This document shows positions 33,081 through 43,248 of a DNA stretch of 64,000 nt, piece by piece. A program made the translations under genes and the position numbers. Origin of the DNA: Rutpela maculata (Eukaryota > Arthropoda > Insecta > Coleoptera > Cerambycidae); contig OW386292.2 of assembly GCA_936432065.2 (NCBI GenBank), positions 124,989,639-125,053,638 of the forward strand, in the 5' to 3' direction. Each line of letters begins with the position of its first letter. Within the stretch, counting starts at the first letter, position 1. Below the pieces are notes generated by a model. That model had not been told where the DNA came from, ran no database searches, and saw only the letters and a program-made list of their open reading frames with translations.

Positions 33081-34137
33081 ATTGAAACTGAAACTAAACG
33101 TTTGAAACCTTTTGCAAAGAAAATAAAGGCGTGTAATTATTAGAAAAATAAAAAGGCATTAATACATTGTAACACTGCAGTGTGCTTCTGTATTGTTATA
33201 ATTAAACATGAAAAAGTCTTAACGAACGTTCTTGTTTACCCGCTAGCCTATTTAAAAAGCTTCAAGTAATTGTATATCCAAAGCTTAATATAGCACGCTT
33301 CACAATTGAAAATAATAATATTGCTCAGATAAAAAGTACTCTTATGCATATTGCATTTAACAATCGCCAAACTTATCTATATGAAAAAGTTATAAGTCTT
33401 TTGCCTAAATGCAATTCTTAATTAGTCTGGTAAAGTTTTTTAGTGAGAGCCATATAAAACCTGTACCATATGATCGTATACAGGATGTTAAATTTTAAAT
33501 AGGTTTGATGAACTTTTTGTAATTTTGTACAAACTAATAATGGAAAATAAAATTATTTTATAGTATAAACCAAAAGGTACAGACTGGTAATATTATGAGG
33601 TTGCTAACATACACAGATAATATTATGAGTCCTATATAGGGTCACAGAAGTATTCAAACATTTTGTTTTAGTGCTTGTGATATCTTGGACTTTTTATATC
33701 ACCATTTTCCCGGTCTATATTACCTTTTTTTTTTAAAAATATGTGAGAATTTAATAAACTATTAAAATCTCTGCCTGTATTGTTCTTTATGCTTTACCTG
33801 TATATTGTGGTATATTGAATATTTTTAACATGCACAATAAATTTAATTTGTATTTAACAGTTGTGTTTTAGCTAGGGTATTACATTGAAAATATGTATGA
33901 GAATTTAATAAACAGTTAAACGACAGCCTGGATTTTATTTTTAACTTCTTGCCCCAGAACGTATTCGAAAACAATTTACAATTTATTTACCAGAACATTT
34001 TACTTTGAATAAAACAAGAAATCAATAACTGAATATAAAAGCGGAATAATGAAAGCTATAAAAACATCAATACTCAGTGATTCTTTAATATAACATTAAA
34101 AGCAGTAGTTTTACAGTGATTTTCACAAGCCCCAAGT
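33081..34137. other. AT-rich intergenic region
   Basis: No gene seen. TATAGGGTCACAGAAGTATTCAAAC near 33634-33658 resembles the end of a Tc1/mariner-type element, but I found no partner end. TATAAAAG (34035) and CTCAGTG (34074) before 34138 look like a core promoter. Confidence 0.4.
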
Positions 34138-34330
34138 ATGTCAGAGGTAAATGTTTTTGAATCATTAGATTGTCGTTTTAATGTAGAGATGGTTTATATT
34201 TTTTTATTACGGTGCATAAATCGAGTATGCACGAAGGATAAAAATAGATTCTATATAGTATCTGTTCTAATACGAGTATATTATTTTATAAAAATTTTCA
34301 TTAAAGATAACCTTTTATATTTTTCCTACG
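34138..34330 (+). pseudogene. Possible 5' part of a small gene, cut by a tandem repeat
   Basis: ATG 34138 opens a frame beginning SEVNVFESLDCRFNVEM, downstream of a TATA plus TCAGTG promoter. After about 60 codons it runs into the 85-bp tandem repeat starting near 34330, where coding character ends. It may be a Polinton accessory gene truncated by the same rearrangement that truncated polymerase B copy 2. Weak evidence; it could be chance. Confidence 0.3.
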
Positions 34331-34500
34331 TTTATCTCATGGACCACTTCAGTCAGTCTATATTGACACCGGGCCTCACTTCAGTCACCTAGTACCACTT
34401 GGGCGGCTTCCCTACGTTTTATCTCATGAGCCATCTCAGTCGGTCTGCATAGACACCGGGCCTCACTTCAGTCACCTGGTACCACTTGGGCGGACCTCAA
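34328..34500 (+). repeat. Two tandem ~85-bp units next to the polymerase truncation
   Basis: The block TTCCTACGTTTATCTCATG ... ACCACTTGGGCGG occurs twice in a row (about 34333-34413 and 34415-34495) with substitutions. It is followed by GGCCTCGCCTCGG and a CCCCGAGGAGGGGCC hairpin-like string, and then by the broken end of polymerase B copy 2 at about 34548. It is GC-rich compared with both sides and is probably the end of an inserted element I cannot name. Confidence 0.6.
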
Positions 34501-34547
34501 GGCCTCGCCTCGGAATTATGTGTCGCCCCGAGGAGGGGCCATAACTA

Positions 34548-37511
34548 CTAATAATTTTGGTGTTTTAGAAGTTGGTGGAATTACGTGCTGAGGGCATAAA
34601 GGAAGGTCTTTATGATAATCAAACAGGTTTTTAGGATATTCAAGATCAACTTCAAATATATAACCAGTGTCACTATCGTTTGAAATATCCATAATATTGT
34701 TTTCTTTGTAAATATCATCAACCCATTCAAATTTACCAGTAGGTAATGGTAATCCCATTGCAGTCCCATATAGGTTATTAATATCCCAATACATGAGATA
34801 AGACGAAGGAAGACTTGGATTATATTCATTACCCCTATACTTGTTATTAGCTTTACCATATCGATTGGAACATTGTGAAATGCCTCCTCTTACACCTCTT
34901 TCAATAAACATAATCATATCTATATCAGTTAATAATTCTAATTCAACCCCCGTTATTTTTAAACATGCATCAAATGCTAATCCCGGTGCCGTATAGTAAT
35001 GAAGGCTATCTAACCCGTACGTTTTTAAACAGGTTGCTCTAAAGTTTTCAAAAATATCGGCTAGCAGTAAGACGTCGGTCTTAAGATAAATTTCTGCATA
35101 ATCTTGTAATGTTTTTATATTAAATGTTTCCCACACATTACAAGCATGTCTATAATCTTTTTCTGAAATTCCCTGTTTTTGAATATGACTATAAAATAAT
35201 TCTATCGGAGGTAAATTAGTGTCTGATAATTTTTCCCAACAATCTAGATATTCGTATGGAAACACACCTTTACGTATCAACAATTGAAATTCTTTTTCAT
35301 TATTACAATAACTTCTTGTAATTGTTTTTTGATTATCATTCAGATATGAAGACAACTTATCAATACTGCTAGCCATAAATCGAAAAGAATCTAAAAATCT
35401 AAAGTTTATATTAGTATTTTCAACATATTTTGTAAATGAAATATATTTTTCTTTATTAACAGGAAGTAAATTAATTTTTCCTTTTATTTCAGTACTTAAT
35501 GCCTTTATTAAAAAATGACTGTCGTATCCTGATAAAAAATGAAAAACTACTGGTACTGTATGACTGTCAGTGTACAAAATATTGCAGGTATCGTGTGCAC
35601 TGCCTCTATAATCTCCAGTAAGATGATTATGATCTTTTACTTTCACATCATCCTGTAAAAATGGTTTTAAACACATGTGGCAATATTGAGATGAATGAAA
35701 ATTATTATATTGGTCTATCGTTAGCAGCCTTACCACATTTGGTAGATTTTTATTTCTTTTTAGTAGAATTTTAAGGGTTTTTTTAAAGTTTGGTAGGTAA
35801 AATTTGCTGGTAGATTTCTGATAATAATTATCAGAAATCTGCAAGCAAATTTTACCTACCAAACTTTACAAAAATCCTTAAAATTCTACTAAAAAGAAAT
35901 AAAAATCTACCAAATGTGGTAACGCTGATCGTTAGAGGTTTCATTGGAATAGGTTGTGAAAAAATTGATTGTAATTTATTTGCAATAATTTCTAACTCTT
36001 TAACAAACCATATTTGACAATCTTTACCTGTATATGAATTAAGTGTGGAATCATTATAGGAACATTTTAGGTAATAAGCAATACTAAAAGCCTCATGTTT
36101 TTGATATTTTTTTGTTCGAGAAGATATATTAGAATCTTGATATTGTTCCAAAATACTCTCGATATCTGCATAAATAACAAATGGTACTTTTTCTTTGTTT
36201 TTAAAATTTGAAAATTTTAGTATTTTATCATTTTCTGAAGGTAAAGTTATTTTTGATTTATTTAAATTTTTGCAATCTACTAAATGTTTATCTAACGCAT
36301 TTTTTGTTATAAAGTTATTTAAGCATCTTTCACAATAATATTTTCTATTTTTAATATTTCCAACTTGTTTATTTATTAAGCGTGACAAATCTTTAATTAA
36401 AGCAAAATGAAATAGATTTTTTTCTGAATTTAAATCCCAATCCATATTATCATCATTATTATCATCATAATCATAATAATTACATGGTAGCATAAGTAAA
36501 TTTATATTAGGACTAAAATCATTTTTACTAAGGCTTAATGGTAATACTTCCTTTTTATCAATTGTAAACACATTGATATTTATTTGATTGAGTTTTTCAA
36601 ATTTTGGAATATCTTTAAGTCCAATAGGAAAATCTATGCCATCGTATTTTAATACCTCACTAAAATGAGGGTAACTAGAAATACGAAGAGCATTTTTTTT
36701 ATTATTATCAACTGGATATAAAGCACAAACTATTGAATGCAAGAAACAGTATTCATCGTTATTTTTTATAATAATTACACTTTTAGTCTTTTTTATGAAA
36801 GGAGGTAAATCTATATAAGTCGATATACCACAGTTTATGGGGGAATAATTATTAATATTTACTTTTAAATTTAAAATTTCATATAAGGCCCATCCACTAT
36901 CTCTTTCTTGAAATTCTTCTAATTTTGTTTTGTTTTGTTTTATCTATTACATGTTCGACATACCAATCTTTTAAATTAGTATTTCGATCAATTATCCTAT
37001 TTTTTGTGGAAAAATGTTTTACATCTGTTTCTCCATTTTGAGGTTTTATAAAATTTCCATAGAATGTTGTGTTAACCTTTAATAACGATTTCTTTAACTC
37101 GTTATTAATTTTGATAGAAAAACTTTTAAATGACTTTTCTAAAAATATTTTTGGATCCTTTATATTAAGATTTGTTATTACACCTGTTCTTAATCTTCCG
37201 TTAAAACATGATTCAACATCTTGCCAAACCAAATTATTTGTAAATTTTCTTTTTGATTTACTAAAGTGTAATATTTTTAAATTTTCTAAATTTCTTTTAT
37301 AATATTTTAAAAGAGATAAACCTGATTCAATTTTGGAAACATTTTTAACACAATCTGATTTATTTATTACACATTTCTTAACTATCGCAATGGTTTTTTT
37401 TAAAATTTGTATCCACTTAGAATACTCCTCTCTTGTCTTAATTATCATACATACCTTCTCAAATTTTTTTATTGTGTTACAAACAATGACATCCATAGAT
37501 CCTCTACTCAT
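34548..37511 (-). pseudogene. Polinton DNA polymerase B copy 2, C-terminally truncated, with a MITE
   Basis: Starts at ATG 37511. Visible in order: an N-terminal region with FSIKINNELKKSLL; a C2H2-like motif CERCLNNFITKNALDKH; exonuclease I FVIYADIES; an HNH/endonuclease-VII-like block (CHMCLKPF, DHNHLTGDYRG, AHDTCN); exonuclease II FHFLSGYDSHF; and motif A DINNLYGTAM. Motifs B and C are absent because similarity stops at about 34548 beside the tandem repeat. Lesions: a frame change in an (AAAAC)n tract near 36930, and the 203-bp MITE at 35725-35927 between the exonuclease and HNH parts. A piece of the same gene recurs at 55540-55772. Confidence 0.92.
35725..35927. mobile_element. 203-bp hAT-type MITE with 8-bp target duplication
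   Basis: The segment is almost a perfect palindrome: from CAGCCTTACCACATTTGG to its mirror CCAAATGTGGTAACGCTG, meeting at TCTGATAATAATTATCAGA. ATCGTTAG stands directly on both sides (35717-35724 and 35928-35935). CAG...CTG ends and an 8-bp duplication are hallmarks of the hAT superfamily. Being inside a polymerase frame, its boundaries can be read exactly. Confidence 0.92.
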
Positions 37512-37760
37512 GGGTATTAACTTTTACACTAAACTCGCTTATTGTAATCAACAAACAACTTGTTTGTGACCAAATGATAAATGATACTAGGTTGTCTATG
37601 CTTTTTATACTATTTGAAATACGTTATATCAAATACTTATACAACATATTATTTAGTTGAAAGTTAATATATTGAAGGTCTATGAAAATGAAAGTAAGTG
37701 CATTTCGAGTATAAAACGCAGCACAACTGTTGCAGTTTTATAGTTACAAAAACAACAAAC
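37512..37760. promoter_or_regulatory. Divergent promoter between polymerase B copy 2 and gene Y1
   Basis: Leftward TATAAAAAG on the minus strand (37601-37609) serves polymerase B. Rightward GTATAAAACGC (37709-37719) followed by TTGCAGTTT (about 37730-37738) serves gene Y1. The boxes face away from each other about 100 bp apart. The second copy of gene Y has a matching GTATAAAAACGC upstream (56939-56950), so the promoter was copied with the gene. Confidence 0.65.
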
Positions 37761-38328
37761 ATGGCTACTACTCCTTCAACATTAATTGTTATGTTAGAGG
37801 ATAAACTTAATTTTACTATGAAAATGGCGTTAGTGGTGATGAAGCAAATCTTCAGGTAAGTAATTTTTTACTTGTGTGTGTGTCCAATCTCTGTTTAATT
37901 AATATGTTTTGATAACTTGTTTCCTGAATAGTCAAATATTAAAAACAGATTGAATGTTATTTTTTATTTCTAGGTATGGTGTGAAAGAGATAGTTCCCAA
38001 AGGGGATAAAATTTTAATCAATTTATCGTATTCTCCAAAATCGTCAACTCTTTTGCGGAAATTTGGGAATCTTCCCATAAAATACATAAGAACTAAACTT
38101 GATACGGATGAAGAGTTGATGATTTTTTAAAAGGCTGTGAAGCGTTATCATTTTGATCTCGATGATGATGGTCAAGAACAAATTGAAGAGGGTGTGGAAA
38201 GGTTAGAGATTCAAGAACCAACTCGTAAGAAAAAAGGAATGTCACCAAAGGCTCTTCCATCCACTTCTTCTTCTGCTTGCTCTAACATGGAACCCTACGA
38301 AGATTTTGCAGAATCACAAATGTTTTAA
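37761..38328 (+). pseudogene. Accessory gene Y, copy 1 (two exons, one stop)
   Basis: Exon 1 is 37761-37855 (95 nt) and exon 2 is 37974-38328. The intron has GTAAGT and TTTCTAG ends and splits an Arg codon. Exon 2 contains SPKSSTLLRKFGNLPIKY and a basic NLS-like TRKKKGMSPK, then an acidic C-terminus. One in-frame TAA at 38128-38130 sits where copy 2 (56297-56894) has a Glu codon, so this copy is interrupted there. Length would be about 149 residues. No known family. It heads the Y-Z-W series in the place where small-DNA-virus-like elements keep early accessory genes; that role is inference from position only. Confidence 0.7.
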
Positions 38329-38364
38329 ATATATTTTTTTTTAATTTTTAGATTCTAGTACACT

Positions 38365-38635
38365 ATGGTCAATACAAATTTAGATCAGAAGACATGCGCA
38401 TGTGAAAAATGGAAAAGATACATGCATCGTAATCCCAGAATGTATAATGATTTATGTGTATTGAGAAGCGTTTGTGACAGCCCGGGAATATTATCAAAAA
38501 ATGACATAGCAAGACTAATAAATTGTTACAATTTACCACGTATATATAAAACTTATTTTATAAAAACATTATCGATTGCCATGGGTGCCTGAAGAGTCTG
38601 ATTACGACTCCGATGAGACTATTTATTATGAATGA
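38365..38635 (+). pseudogene. Accessory gene Z, copy 1
   Basis: Begins VNTNLDQKTCACEKWKRYM after Met and contains VLRSVCDSPGILSKNDI, matching SIKTVCENPRLLSKNYL in copy 2 (55962-56239). The open frame stops at 38592. In the next frame an acidic tail LPWVPEESDYDSDE runs to TGA 38633-38635, and copy 2 has LPKAPEDSDYNLDE, so a frame change near 38570 is likely. 36 bp after gene Y. Function unknown. Confidence 0.6.
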
Positions 38636-38695
38636 TCAAGCCCCATATTGACTAGTTGTGTGTGTGTGTGCGTGCGTATGTGTGTTAACGTGACG

Positions 38696-38929
38696 ATGAA
38701 CAGACCTTCAGAAACAAAGGATGCTACAACGTCCACCACTACCAACACCACTATGGAAAATTTACCTATGTTAATTCCTCTGCAGACAATTTACAAAGCT
38801 CAAACGACTGGGACGATTCTGTGTCCATGTTGTCGTATAAATTTTTGTTTTTGTAAATGGTCTTTAAATGTACATACTTTAAAAATACATTTTTTAACTT
38901 GCAATGAAACTATGTTAGATAGCCTCTAG
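38696..38929 (+). CDS. Accessory gene W, copy 1 (Cys-rich C-terminus)
   Basis: I start it at ATG 38696 (NRPSETKDATTS) rather than at 38648, because the upstream part is a (GT)n tract and copy 2 starts at the equivalent Met. The middle is Thr-rich, then LPMLIPLQTIYKAQTTGT, shared with copy 2 (ISMLIPPQTIHQAQPTG). The C-terminus has CPCC, CFC, and later H and C residues that could bind zinc. 77 residues. Followed by AATAAA (38987). Unknown function. Confidence 0.6.
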   Translation: MNRPSETKDATTSTTTNTTMENLPMLIPLQTIYKAQTTGTILCPCCRINFCFCKWSLNVHTLKIHFLTCNETMLDSL

Positions 38930-39072
38930 ATGATTGTTTTAAGCGTATTGAATATGTAAGTAATTTGAATAATTAGTTGGTAAATAAAAAACTAATAAAC
39001 AAAAAAAGTTTTATTTCTATAATTTTTATAAAACACAAATACTTATGCTTGCCTTCAAAATTCTAACATGTT

Positions 39073-40265
39073 TTAAAGCTGTCTAACTATTTTTGTTAAA
39101 GGACTATAGCTTATCAATTTATCACGTAAAATTAAACAGTAAGCAGAGGTATTCTTCGGAATATTTTCACTGGACTCAAATTCTACTCTCATGACGATAG
39201 GACCGGATTGAATCGATTATTTTTGATGTGAGCAATCAATGTAAGTTACGGGAGTTATATCCTTAAATTCCGTAGGAGTGAAAATAGGCTCGTTTTGAAG
39301 TTCATAATAAGATTCTCTGAATTCTGCAAACATATTATATAAGACAGCAAATTTATTTTCCTTAAAGTCCAGATAGAGATCAATATATGGATATCTTTCA
39401 GAATTAAGAAAAGTTTTAATATTTCTTAGATTGCGATGATCAAATTTACTCATATCCTTAGTAACATTATTCCTCCTAGAAGCTTGAAAGGCTACGATAA
39501 CATGCCTAGGCGTTTCAAGCTTAGTTGTTGTCTTCACAGGCCAGTTATGTCTGTTGGTTTCTGCTAATTCAGGAAATTCAACAAGTTCCCAACTTCTAAA
39601 TCCCACTAATAAATCAACATTGTCATCAATAAGTTTTGTTAATGCCAACTCTTGCGAAAGACTAACCGAAATGTGGGGTATATTCCAAGATAATTTACTG
39701 ATTTCTATTTTTGGTATAACAGTATCATCACTGCTGATCACAGCATTTAAGTCATCACTGCTACGTAGTAAAACTAATTCTTGTTTAACAGTAATTAGTA
39801 TTTTTTTAAAGTCTTCAAAAAATCCCATTGGCATTTTAAGGGGGATGCAAACATTGAAGTTTCCTTTACTATCAACTAAAATATTATCAGTTAGTTTCGC
39901 TTTCGGAAACCACCCAGCATTTTGAAGTCTGATGCTATCGTTTGAATTGTATGATAGATATGCCTTTAATGTTGACGTTAAACCTACATCTCGAACCGAG
40001 TCAGCTGTAATTCCATTCATCATATACCGAATTTCCTTATGAATTTCAATTTATCACTAACAGTACCGTCACTTTTTGTTAATTTTCCCTCTATATACAA
40101 GAAACTCTTGCATGGTAAAGTAAACTTATCAACTTCTTGTATAGGTATTACTATTTCATCATAGTTTAATTTTGTGGGTAAGTAAGGTTCATATGTATGT
40201 ATTTCACAACTCTGTATTGTATTGTCTATATAAAGTTGATCTGTCACATTTAATATATTATCCAT
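39073..40265 (-). pseudogene. Polinton major capsid protein (double jelly-roll family)
   Basis: Start ATG 40265 (DNILNVTDQLYIDNTIQSCE). The first 81 codons end at 40020; the continuation RDVGLTSTLKAYLSYN begins in another frame at about 40023, so a small deletion with frame change lies between. The frame then runs to an in-frame TAA at 39217-39219, right after VTYIDCSHQK, and continues MRVEFESSENIP ... YSPLTKIVRQL to TAA 39073-39075. These blocks match Polinton major capsid proteins. About 395 codons remain, shorter than the usual 450 or more. The penton, small basic protein and protease genes lie upstream on the same strand. Confidence 0.85.
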
Positions 40266-40271
40266 TTTTTG

Positions 40272-40451
40272 TTATAAATTCAACTGATATCCAAGAGATT
40301 GTAGAAAAAGACGATTTTCTGGTGTTAACTGTTTGACTGTAATTTTCCTACTAACGATTGCTTTTTCTTTCTTGTTATTATAAAACTTTTTTTTTCTTAA
40401 CGGTTTGTTCTTATTACATGCAACATATACTTTATTGTATCTTATCACCAT
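40272..40451 (-). CDS. Small basic Polinton protein between penton and major capsid genes
   Basis: A 59-codon ORF, intact. It is very basic (NKNKPLRKKKFYNNKKEK) and ends LTPENRLFLQSLGYQLNL. The LTxEN-x-FL-x-SLG ending is one I associate with the short basic protein that sits next to the capsid gene in many Polintons. It starts 2 bp after the penton stop and ends 6 bp before the capsid ATG, so it is packed as part of the virion gene block. A DNA-binding or core role is inferred from charge alone. Confidence 0.65.
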   Translation of the reverse strand: MVIRYNKVYVACNKNKPLRKKKFYNNKKEKAIVSRKITVKQLTPENRLFLQSLGYQLNL

Positions 40452-40453
40452 GA

Positions 40454-41143
40454 TTAAGAATTAATTTTCTTTATATGCAATCTTATTGTAATAGTTTCAC
40501 CTCTAAAATTGACGATATCTCCTTCTTGATCTAATATTGTAATAGTTATATTTGTGATGGTTCGAACACAAACTGGAAAATAAATAATATTTTGTGGAGA
40601 TTCCACTATTTTATAGCCTGGTGCTACTGCAGGAAAAAACTGATGAATAATATGCACTGGTTTTCCATTGAAATAAGATCCGGCTGCAATGTTACAATCT
40701 ATACCCAAAGCATTTACTTTGATGATTGCCGCTGGAGAGTCTCAAGATACTGATGTGTGTGCAGATATTTCTTGATTTTTAAATCCTAGTAATTTACCGA
40801 TAGAATTTTCTCTAAAAATTACTTTTTACGAACATTTGATTACCGATCTTAACGTATTGTTATTGGCTTTAATACTTATTGATACACCTTCTGCGCGAAG
40901 ATGAGATTGTAAATAGTTAGCTATATCTGTAATTTCATATGAACCCGTAGGAATTTCCACATATCGATTATTACTACCATAATAAAATTTGTTATTTCTT
41001 TCATCTATATTAGGTATTACATTAAATGATTCGAAATTTGTAAGACCTATTGCATACTCTACGTTATCTTCTAAATATATAGGTGGATTGAAATTTGCAC
41101 TTAAAATTGATTTATTTTCGGATAGAGCTAAAGTAAAGGACAT
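40454..41143 (-). pseudogene. Polinton minor capsid (penton) protein, two stops
   Basis: Starts at ATG 41143 (SFTLALSENKSILSANFNPP), preferred to 41164 because this SFTL start is typical. Conserved blocks: VEYAIGLTNFESFNVIPNID, IPTGSYEITDIANYL and NNNTLRSVI. In-frame TAA at 40826-40828 and TGA at 40742-40744 interrupt it; the same frame continues AAIIKVNALGIDCNIAAGSY and VHIIHQFFPAV to 40454. The penton forms the capsid vertices in this virus-like family. About 230 codons, near normal length. Confidence 0.85.
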
Positions 41144-41189
41144 GGTGTCTTCCTCTTCAAACAAACTCGTTTAAAATAAGAAAAATATT

Positions 41190-41560
41190 TTATTTGCAAG
41201 TGTTATATAGAAATTTTAAACAGAGATGTCCACAGTTTGTGGAATTAAATGATTGTAATTGTTCATAATTATATCTAATATTATTATTGCTACCATCACT
41301 GAAAAAGTATGAAATTAATTCTAGAGGTGGTCTTAGGTTTCCATAACTATCAAAATATATTATATCATTTACAGATTTATTATATGCGGTCCAATGAGAA
41401 CCATCATGATCCTTATCATCGAGATTTACAATACCACATTCATACTTATGAATCTTTTTTGGTAAATTATTTCGCATAAAAACACCTCTAAAGTTTCTTA
41501 ATTTTAAAACTTTCGCATAATTTATCAAATCTAAATTTGATAATGCCCTGCGAGGTAGCT
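41190..41560 (-). pseudogene. Adenain-like cysteine protease, start codon not found
   Basis: Maturation protease of the Ulp1/adenovirus type. Catalytic elements are visible: GSHWTAY (His), YFDSYG (Asp), LQSFNSTNCGHLCL (Gln and Cys). The N-terminal LPRRALSNLDLINYAK block lies upstream of any ATG; the frame opens after a TAA near 41560, right at the end of the minor capsid gene. The start therefore seems lost, or the gene is read from a non-ATG codon. C-terminal end LKFLYNTCK is at the usual distance after the active Cys. The catalytic domain itself has no stop. Confidence 0.8.
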
Positions 41561-42365
41561 TTATTGGAAGTTTTTTTTATAAGGTGCGAGATATAGACCA
41601 AAACCTCGTTTATATGGTTTCAAGTATAATCCATTCCCTATTGCTTTTCCTTCCATAGCTAGATTATGCCTCTTTTGTTCCTCCAATTGCTGTTTTGCCG
41701 CCTTAGCATCATTTACTGCTTTTGCTATTCCAGCAGCCCCTCCACCTATACTACCTAGAGCTCCTAATGCTGCAAAGAGAGGAATTAATGGTAAAAATCC
41801 ACCACTTTTTGGAACAGGTAGTATTCTCTTCTTTGGTTCAACCACCTTTTTTTTTTTTAGCTTTTTTAATAGAAGAAAGTGCAATTTTCGATATTTTATG
41901 TAAATCTGAAGAATTTGTTCCTATAACACCTTTACGAGCTCTTCTTACAGATTCATTAAAATTCATTCCTTTACCTTTACGGCAACGAGGACGACGACGT
42001 TGACTTAAACCCATACCTAACTTGCTTTTCGTACTCATAACTCCACTAACACCTAATGCTGCCAATTTTTCCCCAGTACTTGCATCAGATGATTTAAATC
42101 TGCCTGATGCTTTATTTGCCAATATTCGATCTGCTATGTTTCTGCTCTCAGTATCCTTGAACTTTGAATATGCCTCGTCTAACGGATTTATACCTGTATC
42201 ACCTCTAGCAATACGTTTATTAAGTTTTGTTCCTGGCCCACAAAAATTGTAGCCTGGTATATGTAGCTCTACTGGTAACTTGTCTATAAGCTTGTTTAAA
42301 AATCCAGATCCTTTCTTCTTAACCATTTGACATCGATTACGTTTACTACTGTTGTGTCGTAGCAT
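41561..42365 (-). pseudogene. Minor capsid protein with PLA2-type N-terminus, frame-broken in a poly-A tract
   Basis: Frame one (42365-41838) has LPVELHIPGYNFCGPGTKL, the calcium-loop signature of parvovirus-type phospholipase A2. The usual following helix with the His-Asp pair is missing: INPLDEA runs directly into YSKFKD, as if about 8 codons were deleted. A basic section follows (SQRRRPRCRKGKG). Frame two (41884-41561) continues with hydrophobic PLIPLFAALGALGSIGGG, a coiled coil, and paired GLYLKPY/GLYLAPY motifs typical of the Polinton pVI/pX-like protein. The switch falls in an A12 tract (41847-41858). Family role: membrane disruption at entry and core organisation; enzyme activity is unlikely here. 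Confidence 0.82.
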
Positions 42366-42483
42366 TATATATATTCCTTTAAAGTTAACTAGTGACTGAA
42401 GAATATGTTTTAAATGGTGATGGTTAAATAGATGCTCATTTGTGATTTGTAAACAGTTACCGAGAAGGTGGTGTTGGGTAGAA
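42366..42483. promoter_or_regulatory. Divergent promoter region, minor capsid and ATPase genes
   Basis: A 118-bp gap between the leftward minor capsid ATG (42365) and the rightward ATPase ATG (42484). CATTATATATATTCC near 42363-42377 is the only TATA-like string. AACAGTT (42457) could be an initiator for the ATPase transcript. Confidence 0.4.
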
Positions 42484-43173
42484 ATGAAAATAGAAAAACA
42501 GAAATTCTCTCTACCAATGAAAAATTATGATGAATCAATAGAACCTGTCTTTCAGAAACATGGAATTCTCTTTTGTGGTGGTTCTAAACGAGCCATAGTA
42601 GTGGGTCGATCTGGATCAGGAAAAACGAACACCCTGATTAGTTTACTAGAGCATCCTAACGGTTTAAGATTTGAAAACGTATACATATACTCCAAGTCAT
42701 TATACCAACCAAAATATGAATATTTGAGAATTTTGTTTAAACCCTTAAAAGAAATTGGATATTATGAATATGCGGATAGTGAAGAAATAATTCCCCCTCA
42801 AGAAATAAAGCCCAATTCAGTCGTTATTTTCGATGATATCGTATGCTGTAATCAAAGCATTATACGTGATTATTTTTGTCTTGGACGACATAAAAATACA
42901 GATTGTTTTTATCTCTCTCAGACGTATTCGGCAGTGCCCAAACAATTAATTCGCGATAACACCAATCTACTAATTATATTTAAACAGGACAATACAAATC
43001 TTCGACATATATATCATGATCATGTTAACACTGATATGACTTTTCAAGAATTTCAAAAAATGTGTGCAATCTGTTGGAAAGATAAATATGGATTTTTAGT
43101 TATAGATAAAGATTGTAATTTAAAATCAGGAAGATACAGAAAAGGATTTGATAGTTTTATAATTCAGAATTAG
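42484..43173 (+). CDS. Polinton genome-packaging ATPase (FtsK/HerA, A32-like)
   Basis: 230 codons, intact. Walker A is VVGRSGSGKTNTL, Walker B is SVVIFDDIV, and a downstream FYLSQTYSAVPKQLIRDN block is the sensor/arginine region typical of these enzymes. I start at ATG 42484 (KIEKQKFSLP), because the 14 codons from 42442 look like leader. It would pump DNA into capsids. It shares a divergent promoter with the minor capsid gene and is one of the few genes of this element without a lesion. Confidence 0.9.
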   Translation: MKIEKQKFSLPMKNYDESIEPVFQKHGILFCGGSKRAIVVGRSGSGKTNTLISLLEHPNGLRFENVYIYSKSLYQPKYEYLRILFKPLKEIGYYEYADSEEIIPPQEIKPNSVVIFDDIVCCNQSIIRDYFCLGRHKNTDCFYLSQTYSAVPKQLIRDNTNLLIIFKQDNTNLRHIYHDHVNTDMTFQEFQKMCAICWKDKYGFLVIDKDCNLKSGRYRKGFDSFIIQN

Positions 43174-43248
43174 AGAAAAAAAAAACAATATATTCGTATA
43201 CACACCGTTAAAATGAACTAGTTTGTTTCATGAATTTACTATAAAAAC

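Noticed and set aside
33634..33660. Tc1/mariner end (GGGTCACAGAAGTATTCAAAC)
   Set aside because: Single short match by eye, no inverted partner and no TA duplication located.
38648..38695. Upstream start of gene W with VCVCVRMCV
   Set aside because: Encoded by a (GT)n tract; the second copy starts at the position equivalent to 38696.
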